This document shows, piece by piece, positions 11,972 to 23,900 of a DNA stretch of 64,000 bases. How positions within the stretch are numbered: position 1 is the first letter of the stretch; each line of letters begins with the position of its first letter. The notes under the pieces are model-generated. The model saw nothing but the letters and a program-made list of their open reading frames with translations, did not search any database and was not told where the DNA came from. A program made the position numbers and the translations under genes. This stretch comes from Eupeodes corollae. Taxonomy: Eukaryota; Arthropoda; Insecta; Diptera; Syrphidae. The DNA lies in NCBI RefSeq assembly GCF_945859685.1, contig NC_079147.1, positions 62,154,946 to 62,218,945 of the forward strand. Reading direction: 5' to 3'.

Positions 11972-14900
11972 CTAGGAAGTTAATTTGTTTGTTCATAAGT
12001 TTACAAAGTTTTATGTTTTGTTATACTGTTGGAAAACTTACCAGCAGCAATAAGAAATGCTGGCCAATATATGCCGTGGAATTTGAGAATATCTTTTCCA
12101 ATAACTTGAGTTGTAGGTGGCCAATTGTTTCGGAACTGAAATACATAATTTGAAGATTTAAATGAATTCAATACGTGGGGATATAATATAATAAATTAAT
12201 TAGGTGGATGGCGAAACAAATCGTAGATAAGCAGGTTATAATGACTTTTTACTCTTAACCATTTATATATTGGAGCAGGAGGGGACCTACAGTTTTCATG
12301 TCGAACTTGAACAGCTAAAAAGAAAAATTAGATTCGTCAATTTTCCTCAAGAGGTAGTATATCCGGGTTGGCTACGAAATCCCGCATCACGAAATCCCGC
12401 GTAACGAAATCCCGCATAACGAAATCCCGCAAAACGAAATCCCGCAAAACGAAATCCTGCAGAACAGAATCCCGCATAACAAAATCCCGCGTAACGAAAT
12501 CCCGCCGTTTCGCTCCCTTTTCAAATTATTTCGACACCGCTGTTTTCATATGAAAGGAGACACTCTTCGATGAGAATCATGGATACTTTTTAGATTGTTT
12601 GAAAGACAGCACTGTATTGGTTTTGGTGTATCAAATCGTGAGAATCTGTGGAACGAAGGAAAAAAATTTGTCGTTTCAAAATTGTACTTAACCAAGAATA
12701 TTTTTGGAAATTCTTCAGTAGACGGCGGGATGCATGCAAAGGTGGTTGGGAATGAATGCTCCTGAACAGGTAGGTATGGAGTGAGGGGTTTATGGTAAGT
12801 AAAGCATTGCTTGGAATGTTCTTAGCATTCAGGAATAGCAAGATTCCTTGGATGCGTAAAGGACATTTTTAGCATGCTTAGGGGATGGGTCAAGAACGCT
12901 TAAAATGGCGTTTAAGCGTTTTAGAGTTCCGTGGGATGGAATTCTCTATTTCGCTTGGATATCATTTTAAGCGTTTTGTGGCGATTGGGTTTGGGGTTGA
13001 AAACGCTTAAAATGGTGTTTAAGCGTTTTAGAGTTCCGTGGGATGGAATTCTCTATTTCGCTTGGATATTATTTTAAGCGTTTTGTGGCGATTGGGTTTG
13101 GGGTTGAGAACGCTTAAAATGGTGTTTAAGCGTTTTAGAGTTCCGTGGGATGGAATTCTCTTTTTCGCTTCGATTTCATTTTAAGCGTTTTGGGTTGAGA
13201 ACGCTTAAAATCGTGTTTAAGCGTTTTAGAGTCCCGTGGGATGGAATTCTCTTTTTCGCTTCAATATCATTTTAAGCGTTTTGTGGCGATTGGGTTTGAG
13301 GTAGAAAATGCTTAAAATTTCGTTCAAGCTTTTCAGAACTTAAGAAATTTAGTGTTAAAATGTTCTTTTGAGGACTTACAAAAAATTGTAAAGAGTGAAA
13401 CTAATTTCAAAATAAAAAAATCTTTCAAAAAGTGAAAATTTTGCCTTTATAGTTATTCATATAATGCTCCGGTAAATTTGTTCTTTCCTTTGACATTTTT
13501 GTTCTTAGTTGAATAGTTTTGCTACACAAAAATTCTAAGGACCAAAACAAATGGATAAAGTATGTTATTTCATTTAAAATTAGTCAGTGCAAGGTTTTTA
13601 TTTGAAACCAAAATTTTGTTCGTCCTTTAATGCATATTACAGGTTAATAATCAATAGTTCATAAATTTTTCTAATTTTTGATTTTTGATACGCAACAAAT
13701 TGTCAAAACGGCATTAATTTTTTTCATTTGTCAATTGGTTGCTCGTTGTAGTAATTAAAATGTCAAATTTCAAAAGTGATATTTTGTGTAAAATTTGACT
13801 ATAATTCGTCCTTTTTTCATGGTTCGTACTTTTTAGTTCTCAGTTCCATATACTAATCATTAATTAAACGTGATCCTTTTTTAAATATCAGTGAAAAACA
13901 GTGATTAAACAGTGAAATAATAGTGAAAACAGTGAAAACAGTGAAATTCTACGTGAAGTATTGTGAAAATGGATTTCGGAAATGCCCAGGTATGTAGAGT
14001 TAATATGTGATTGTGTCATATGTTTCCAATTGTGAAATTTTGTGAACCTTAGTGGAAAAGGTAGAAAAGTGTTTAATTAAAAAGTAAATTTTTTTATTAA
14101 ATCTATGTGTTATTCAAAAGTGAAGAATTCTGACAGTGAAACCTACAAAATAAAATGGAAAAGTGATTACAGTGATTTTATATAACCTATTTAAGTGTTA
14201 GAATATAATAATTTTTTGTTGGAAAAGCGTTATTTTAATTAATATTAAACTGAATTATTCACAAAATTTTACAAATATACAAATTGTCTAGTTTTTATCT
14301 TTAACTTTTTAAAAAACTTTTGTTAAAGTCAATATTTTCTTTTATTTTTAGGTTGTGCACTCCAATAAAGGAGGAAGAAAAATTGAAAAAGATGGTTACC
14401 TCTTCCACTTGGAGAGAAAAAGAGGAGAAAAAAGCTTCTGGTGCTGTGCTGAAAGAAAGTCTTTGCGATGCACTGCAAGACTTCACACAGTAGATGTTGG
14501 TGACGTGGTGGTGGTTTCCAACAAGGTGAACGACCATACCCACGCTCCTATGGCTTTCCAAAAGGAAGTCCATAAAGCCAACCACCAAATTAAGCTTAAA
14601 GCCAAAGAGGCACTGCCCCCAAGCATTATAATCAGGGACACAATTACAATGGTCGAGCCCGCTTGTCGACCAAGCCTTCCCTCAAAGGCAGCTCAAAAGA
14701 TGAGAATTCATCGAGTCCGTGAAAGCCTTATTAAAGAGCCTTCTACGCTGGAGGAGATTTGTATTCCGGAACACATTAAGTATACCGACGGTGAGCTCTT
14801 TGTGCTTTCCGAGGATTCATACCCGGGCGGCAAGAACATTTTGTTGGGCACAAGGCAAACCATCCAGCTTTTGTCTGAGGCAAAATGCTGGCTGGTGGAT

Positions 14901-17900
14901 GGGACATTTGCAGTGGTGCCAACAATAATGGGGCAATTGTTTTCCGTACATGGCCATATTGATGGAATTGTTGTCCCCCTTGTCTACTGACTAATGAGCC
15001 GGAAGTCGAAGGAGACGTATGAAGAATTTTGGCTCCAACTCCTCAAATGCGCCTGCGAATTAAATATATCGCTTAATCCAGAAAGGATAATTTCGGACTT
15101 CGAAATGGCCATCATAAGATCCGCCCAAACATTTTTTCCAAACACCCAGACCAACGGGTGTCTATTTCATTTTGGCCAAATAATTTGGCGGAAAGTCCAA
15201 AATTTGGGCTTTCAAGTGAAATATGGGCAAAATGAAAATTTTGCCATGGAAATACGGATGATAAAAGCACTGGCTTTTGTGCCGCCAGGCGAGGTTCTAG
15301 AATATTTTGAGGCAGCATACGGGGCCTTGGAATTTGCCGAAAGCAAGACGCTGGCAAAGTGGTTCAAAAGAAACTACTTGGGGAGCTCTTCATCAAGACC
15401 TCGATACAGTCCAGACTTTTGGACAACGGGTGCTGCTAGTGAAACTAGTTTTCCTAGAACCCAAAACAGTGTCGAGGCATGGCATAGACGGCTTAAGGTC
15501 GTAGTAAGCCAAAGACATGCAGGCCTCTACAAGTTGATTGGGGACCTCTCAAAAGAATGCATTGTTGCAAAACTGTCAGTTGAGAGAGTTCGGCGGGGAG
15601 AAGAGCCACCAACAACTAAGGCAGTAAAGAGGAACGACAAGCTGCAGAGAGTGTTGAGCAGGAGGACATCAGGCGACAAAGTCCAGTATTTAAGAAATGT
15701 TGCTCACAATCTGAGTTTGGCATAGAAGGTAGCTGGCCTTCCAAATAAAAGTTAATCAATCCGTCCTTTTCAGGACGACCAATTATTTATGAGGAGATAC
15801 ATCTTCTTGGAAATTGCCTGCATTAGTATTATTTTTTAATAAACTCTAATCGAAGTGAACAAATTTTGTTTGAAAACAGTACCTGTGGTTGTACCGCTTC
15901 GCGGGTTCTCAGGATTTAAAATCCACTTTTCGGCGTCACAACCGCTCACGCAACTCCGTTGCTCCGCTTAGGGTATGTAAAGTCGCCAGGCAGGCGCCTA
16001 TATCAACAACTTTTTTTTAATAAAAGAACCTGTGGGTGGCGCGCTTCGCGGGATCTCAGGATTTAAACTCCACTTTTCGGGGTTCACACACGCTCACGCA
16101 ACTCCGTTGCTCCGCTTAGGGTATGTAAAATCGCCAGGCAGGCGCCTGTATCAACAACTTTTTTAATAAAAGCACCTGTGGGTGGGCCGCTTCGCGGGAT
16201 CTCAGGATTTAAACTCCGCTTTTCGGGGTTCACACCCGCTCACGCAACTCCGTTGCTCCGCTTAGGGTATGTAAAGTCGCCAGGCAGGCGCCTATATCAA
16301 CAACTTGTTTTTAATAAAAGCACCTGTGGGTGGCCCGCTTCGCGGGATCTCAGGATTTAAACTCCACTTTTCGGGGTTCACACCCGCTCACGCAACTCCG
16401 TTGCTCCGCTTAGGGTATGTAAAATCGCCAGGCAGGCGCCTGTATCAACAACTTTTTTAATAAAAGCACCTGTGGGTGGCCCGCTTCGCGGGATCTCAGG
16501 ATTTAAACTCCGCTTTTCGGGGTTCACACCCGCTCACGCAACTCCGTTGCTCCGCTTAGGGTATGTAAAGTCGCCAGGCAGGCGCCTATATCAACAACTT
16601 TTTTTTTAATAAAAGAACCTGTGGGTGGCCCGCTTCGCGGGATCTCAGGATTTAAACTCCGCTTTGCGGGGTTCACACCCGCTCTCGAAACTCCGTTGCT
16701 CCGCTTAGGGTATGTAAAGTCGCCAGGCAGGCGCCTATATCAACAACTTTTTTAGACAAAAATAATTGACTGTAATCCTGTATGATTGCTTTCGCAAAAT
16801 TTCCTACCTCACTCTCAATTATGAAAATCAACAAGTACGAAGGAGGCGTATCCAAATCAAATTGAAAAAACTGCCATGCATCCTTTGAAAAGAGTATAAA
16901 AGTAGTGCTCATTTGGCATTATTTTCAGTTCTTCTTAGGACTCCGTGAGGTGAACACCTCACACAGAGATATGAACTTGTAGTTCAACCAGCGCTCTATT
17001 TAGAGTGACGACAGCGCTCGAAGTGCTTTTTCGCGTTTTGGTTGATTCGATATGTGAATCTTCCTTTACGCTTAAAAAGCATTTTAAGCGTGTTGAGTTC
17101 GCTGCCCTTTCATAGGCGTTTTAGAACGTTCATTCTGAGAATGTTCTTAAGCGCTTGAAAATTTACTAGCTTAAAACGGTGTTTAAGCGTTTTGAAAGTT
17201 CTTTTGAGAGCTTCAAAAAATATTCAAAGAGATGAAAACAAGATTTCTACTTTTGGAGCGTTTTTTCCAAAAAAATCGATTTTAGCTTAAATACGACTTT
17301 AAGCGTGCTAAAAATCAATTTTTTCACAAATACCCTCAAGAGGCTAACTTCGCCGGAATAAGCTTCAAAATCAAATTTTACATACGAATAACCTAACAAT
17401 CCACCAAAATAAATTTTCAAAGAAAATAACAAGCGATAAGCGACAAGAAGGAAAAAATATTTTTTTCAGACAAAATATTTTTCACTACTTTTCCATAAAA
17501 TATTTTTTCCAGAGTACTTTTTTATGCCGTACTAGAAATCCTGCCAAAAAGGAGTAGAAAAATCCCGCGGCCATCGGCGGGATTTCGTTACTCCGACCAT
17601 TTTCTGTGCGTGTGTCACACAAAAAATATCAAATTTAATCGGCGGGATTTCGTTACGCGGGATTTTGTGTTGCGGGATTTCGTTACGATCCCAGTATATC
17701 CGTGAAAAAAACTTCTAGATGGCACAGGCCGCGATTAAACCCAGACTTCGGACATGACAGGCCTACGCACTACTCATCAGGCCACGGAAGTTTATAAGCT
17801 GCAACAGAGAATTTATTATATCGTCAAGATTAAGGGTTAATAACGTTAATCATTATTTTTAACACCCCATAGGAATTTATTTTAACCAGTCCGATTTGAA

Positions 17901-20900
17901 GAATTGAAAATATTGAAATTTGTTGATGTTTCAAATACCCTAAAATCGAAATCAAAGTTTTTTGTCGGTTTGAAGGTTTTCGGAAATTGAGAGCAACTCT
18001 TTAAGCAGAAAAACTAGATGAGAAGACAGTAATTTAATTTGATCGAAGATCTTAAGGCATAAGAAGGAATGGGGAATTGGGGATACCGTGACATGGGAAT
18101 ATCTTTCGTCTACAGTCGAGTATCGGATATGGTTTCTTCCTTTTAGATGTCTGTTAGTAAGGCGGAAGGTGTTTGGTTCACAAGTGTCATATTTTATATT
18201 TTTGGTAAGTATTAAAATGGAAAACAAAGACTAAAGATCAGAGTTGAAAAAACTGCCAGAAGGATGACGATAGCAAAGTAGAATTTAACCCAACAGAAAA
18301 AAAAAAGATGGAAAATATTCTTGAATCATAAAGACGAGTGGAAAAGTTAACAACTTTGGAGTATGGAGTTAAGGTTAAGTAACAACATTTCAGCCGTTTC
18401 AGCAGTCAAGTTGATCTAGCTAATACTGGTTGTGAAGCTAACACTGCGGGACCTGCGTTCGTCGTCAGCGGTGCTGGATGCCACTATCATCAACTGCACT
18501 TCTCTCACCATTACGCACACCGCCGCCGGCCGTTCGTAAAGTTGAAGCTAAAGATCCAACCCGCTCTAGGATGATAATTCATCATCATGCTGACGGCAAG
18601 GACGACGACGATAATGATGACTTTGATGGCGACGAGATGATGAGGAAGATGCTGATGCTGGCAAAAGGTCTAAGAAAACTTATGTTGAATTCTTATTGGT
18701 ACATTCGGTCAGAGCTTAAATTGATCTGTTTAAACTTATCCATCCATCTATTGAAGTTAACATATTTTAAGTTGAAAGAAGAAGTCGCTGAATCTCTCCC
18801 TACGTTTTATGTGCATACGTCTTTACATTCTGGTCGCATTTTTGTATCCGTCATACCTCAAGAATCGGCTGTAATATCGACTTCAAATAAATTTAGTTTT
18901 AATATAATAACATAAAAAGGTCTCGAAAGGACTTTCAAAAAATTGAGTAGGTGAGTTGGTACTATTCAACTTCAATTATATTTTGTATTTTAAAACCAAA
19001 CTAGTATAATTTCGAAAAAAAAACATCTACAAATATTTCTCGAACAAAAAATGATATTATCTCCAAAGTAATTTAACAGTTAAAGAATTACGCTTTTAAC
19101 ATCTACTAATTTTTTAGAAAAATAGAAATAAAAGCACGTTGACAAAAAATAAAAACCTTTAGAAAATACTACTAAAAATTGGTTTTCAAAGAAAATTGAT
19201 ATTGAAATCTAGCTTATTTTATGATAAATAAATAGTTTTTTATTGTTTTTTTGAAATTTAGATATTTTTTTAGAAAAATCAGACAACTAAAAAAAAGTTA
19301 AACTTACACAACTAACTAAAAACTAATAAGAATGGTTTTCGACTCATGTTTAATGAGAACTAAGAATGATATTGACTTCAAACTTTGTTTTACCTTAGTA
19401 AAAATAGTGCAACTAACATTTTTAAAAAATATCGACGGACGAATGTGAAGTTATCAGTGTAATTCGCATCCCAGCCTCTTTTTGAACATATTATCAAAAA
19501 TATGGAAGCTCAAGAAATAGTTTTTGGGAGTTTAAATGAATATTGCGACTTATTTTTTTAAAAAACAAACATTTTTAAAAATGGAACAAGGTAATAATTG
19601 TAAATACCAAAATTTTACTCGAATATAATATTTTATTGCCAAAAAGCTTTAGTGTTTTCCAAAATCAGACAGATAGGGTATCCGGATGCCTCTTTGTCGG
19701 TGTTTTACGTATAAAAAACAACTGATTCCAATCAGAAAGGATGTCAAAAAGGGGATCCAACGGTATCTGAGAATTTAAGGTATATGTTGATATCTGACAG
19801 AACAGCTGTTTTTTGTACTAAATTTATCTATTTTATTCGTGGAATGATGGTCAGTGCGTTGGTCTGTCATGCCAGGATCTTGGGTTTAATCTCTGCCTCC
19901 ACCCACCTAAAGTTTTTTTCATGGGTACTGTTCTCCATGAGTAGGCTAGTTTTCAATGCACTGTTGCGCCACCTAATATATTAAGTCATTGAAAACTTTA
20001 TTTAACAATAATTTAGGACCTCAAAATATGAACTTTTTTTATGATTTTTGTGAACAGCTGGAAGTTGTTATTATTTTGTGCCAGCTATCTCAATTTAGGT
20101 ATGCAATAGTTCAAAAAAGGTATCTTAATATTCAGCTATGCGGGATACCCTTTCCAACACGAGATTCAACGTAGCTAATGGGCTTTTTAATAAAGCTAGT
20201 GGCTGCTTAGTCAAAATTCGACAAAACTAGTCAATCCGGAACTGTCATATTAATGACAAATACAAATATATAAAATAAGAAACATTTGTGTTTTAAGAAC
20301 TTTAAATAGTTTTTTTTTTCTTTTAAAATTCAATAAAACCAAATAGAAGACACAATATGATTGATTTTTTATTTAAATACTGAAAGATTAATTTCATTTT
20401 GAATTCTTGTGTCCTTACCGGGCAACTGATTGTTAAACATCAAAACCAGTGTGCACTAACTTTTTAGCCAAAATTGGTACACTACGTAGGAGGGAAATTC
20501 CAACTACTTTTGTAGTTAGATTTAGCTGATCAGAATTCCTTGACTACGTAGCCACTAGCTTTGTGAATACGACCAATTGACTCCACAATTATTGCGTGAA
20601 AAAAAAAATTAAATCTAGTAAAATTTTAAGAAAAATCCAAATTTTTGTATAAAAAATAAAAATCTACACAAAATTTGTAAGGAATAATTTTTTATTGGAA
20701 GGTCTAGATAATGAATAAAAGTAGTGACTTCAAAATTATAGTATTCTATACAAAATATAGTTGGTCGCATAAGGTGAATCTTTTACAAAAATCCAAAAGG
20801 CATTTTCTTATAAGGAATAAAAGTCCCCTCAAGGAATGCTACTAAGAACTAGTAAAAATTGGTTTTCGACAAAAATAGCTGGGAAAAAGTGGATATTGAA

Positions 20901-23900
20901 ATCAATCTTGTTAAAAATCATAATGCGAAACAGTTTTGCTAACTTTTAGTTAAGCTTTGAAATTTTTTTTTACAAATTATAAAAATTTATAAAAAACAAC
21001 TAAAAATCGGTTTAGACTTAAGTATGATGAGAACTAAGAAAGATTTTGACTTCAAACTTTTTTTTTCAGGCGACAGAATAACAGAAAAAGGTGAAGTTAT
21101 CAGACTAGTTTGCATCGCAGACTCTTTTCATTTTTTTTTTTTTTTTTTTTCAAAAATACAGAAGAACACGAAATGGTTTTTGGGAGTTTAAACGGATATC
21201 GCGACTTCGTTTTTTAACAACAAACATTTTTAGAAACTGAGCAAGGCAATTATTATAAGTTTCAAAATTTTGCATACAATACTCGTAAAATATTAGTTAT
21301 TAACTTCCCATAGGCAGTTATTGTAATGGGTCCGATTTGTCAAATTAAAAATTTTGACATTTCTCGACGTTTCAAGGTCCCTGGAGTCGAAATAAAAGAT
21401 TTTTAGAAAGATGTCTGTGCGTGCGTGTGTACGTACGTTCGTACGTCCGTACGTTCGCGACGTTTTTTTCGTCTTCCATAGCTCAAGAACCAGAAGAGAT
21501 AATAAGGCAGAAAGATGCAGAAAGGGCTCTCAAGAATATTGCGTTGGTGGTCTTTTTTACCATAGCATAGCAGTTTGAAAAAAAAGGTGAACATTTTGGT
21601 TAACCCTAAATATCTTACGAACCAAAAACGCTAGAGACTTGAATTAAATTTTATATAACATATTGTGACGTGATATCAAAGAAGTATATTTTTGAGAAAA
21701 ATCGAATTGACAGTTTTTTTTTTAATACAGTTTTTTTTTTTAATAAAAAACATTACTCAAAGTTAGTAAAAATTGAATATCGATTGAAATATCTTTTCAA
21801 AAACTTCAAATTTAGGCTTCAAACTTATTTTTTCTTATAAAAAAATACTATGAACATTCTGAAAAATGTTGAGAAAAATTGAATTGACAGTTTTTTTACA
21901 AAAAATAAAAGCCTAAAAAAAAAATTAATAAAAGTTGGTAAAAATTGATTTTCGACTCAAAACTTTGAGATATTGGCTTTAATTTACTTTTTTCTTTTAA
22001 AAAATATTGTTGTCAACATTCAGTAAAATTTTGAAAAAAATCGAATTGACAGTTTTTTTACAAAAAATTAAAAACCGACAAAAAATAACAAAAGTTGGTA
22101 AAAAATGATTTTCGACTCAAATATCTTTTCAAAAATTTAAGATAATAGCTTCCTACTAATTTTTACTTATAAGAAATATTGTTTTTAACATAAGGACAAA
22201 TTTTGAGATAAATCGAATTGACAATTTTTTTTACAAAAAATAAAAACCTAAAAAAAATTAAAAAAGTTGGTAAAAATTGATTTTCGACTCAAATATCTCT
22301 TCAAAAATTTGAAATATTGGCTTTAAACTTATTATATTTCACAGAAAATATTGTTTTCAATATTCAGTAATTTTTATATAAAAATCCAACAGCCCGTACA
22401 CAAATTTGTTAAAAATTGATACATATAGACAAACTTTTAAGCAAGACAAATCGACAGACGGAATGGGAAGTTATCAGTGTGGGTCGCATCCCAGCCTCTT
22501 TTTTCTTTTCCAAATTGACAAGGAACCCTTTTACAGAAAGCAATTAATTAAGTTGTGCAGAAAATAAATAAATCATAGAGTAGTAAAGTTCAGCTTTCAG
22601 TTGAATGAAAAAACATTATCAACTGTCATTTTGATTTTTAGACTTGAGTTGATACTTTGGAAAATTTTTCTTGACTAACTTTCCAGTCAGCTTTCCATCA
22701 AAGTTGCCTTAACTGGAAGCTAATTTTTTGGCAGCTGGCCAATCAGATACTAAAAACTTGCCTAAGTTTCAAGGAATTTGTACAAAATGATCCGATCACG
22801 ATGAATGATGCAAGGAAGCGTCCTGATTGGCCAAAATGGGAAAAGGCTATTAATGATGAATATTCTTCGTTGTTAAAGAATTGTACTCGGTCTTTGTGTA
22901 AGTTACCCACTGGTCGAATGGCTGTCACTTGTAAATGGGTTTTCAAGTTGAAATATAAGTCAAATGGTGGCATCGACAGGTATAAAGCCAGACTAGTTGC
23001 TGGTGGTGACTCAACCAGAAGGTTTTGAGAAAGATGAATCCATGGTTTGCAAGCATTATTAATTTGGAATGAGCGTTTTAATCAATTCATTCTTAAAATT
23101 GGTTTTAACCGTTGTCAATCAGAACTATGATGTTCAAATGGTAGACATGTGCATTCAAGAGGACACAAGCGTCCACAGGTTTTTTCTTAAAACCAACCTC
23201 TGTCTATCAACTCCTACTCTCACCTCCACGTGGTGAACATCGGGTGCCTAGTACCTCAACTGGAGATTGGGTTCCAACCCCAGTGGAAAGTTGTTGGGGG
23301 CAGCAAACGAGAGAGGTGGGGAATGGTGTTTCCACTAAGGCACCTCTCCGTATCCAGACGGCAGCGGAGGAATTCCCGAGATGGAATCAACGGTGGCGTC
23401 TACAGTTCCAGTAAGGTTGAACTACTTAGTGAACACCTTATAGAGCTTCTTCGACATATTCGGAGCCCAGACCTGTAAGGAGCGGTTTATCCGGCTCCCC
23501 TTCCTTGGAGTTATGAGGATCTGGCCCTCCAGGTTGGGGGTTGTGCCGTCGGGGTGACTTCCTGGCCACGTAAAAATACCTTAAGTTTCGAAGCACCAAC
23601 AAGCCTCGGATACGGACGGATTCACTGTTGACAACCCACGCAAACGAAATAAGGACAACGAACTTCGGATATGTACGTGGAATGTTAGGTCCCTTAACAG
23701 ACCACGTGCAGCCGAACAATTATCGGAAGCCCTAAACTGCTGTAAGGCAGATATAACAGCCATCCAAGAAGTGCGATGGGATGGACCGGGCTAACGCAAA
23801 CTAAAAGACTGCGATATCTACTACGGCGACTGCTACCGAGAACAAAGACAGCGTCTATTTGGGTGTGGATTTGTTGTTGGAACTAGGCTCAGGCAAAAAG

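Larger units (their letters stand above)
12366..17692 (+). mobile_element. Mutator-like element (MULE) with FLYWCH transposase and 10-bp target-site duplication
   Basis: A 5327-bp DNA transposon inserted into a SINE. The direct repeat AGTATATCCG flanks it at 12356-12365 and 17693-17702; 8-10 bp duplications are typical of this superfamily. Both termini are arrays of a 15-bp-period repeat with core ACGAAATCCCGC, in opposite orientation. Subterminal regions on both sides are rich in AAGCGTTTT/AAAACGCTT motifs. Between them are a two-exon transposase gene (13969-15725) and a GC-rich block of 147-bp tandem repeats (15881-16750). The transposase has one in-frame stop, but ends and duplication are well preserved, so the insertion is fairly young. 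Confidence 0.9.

Noticed and set aside
12368..12553. Open frame with repeated TKSRITKSRV, and a CRISPR-like look of evenly spaced repeats
   Set aside because: The 15-bp period is a multiple of three, so the terminal array of the MULE reads as a repetitive peptide. Linkers of 3 bp are far too short for CRISPR spacers and the context is eukaryotic.
14301..14588. Minus-strand frame overlapping the MULE transposase
   Set aside because: Shadow of the FLYWCH-containing exon on the other strand.
18478..18915. 145-codon frame with an Asp-rich run
   Set aside because: The Asp run comes from a GAC/GAT-rich simple stretch, and the rest matches nothing. It lies within a decayed repeat in the MARS2-like intron.
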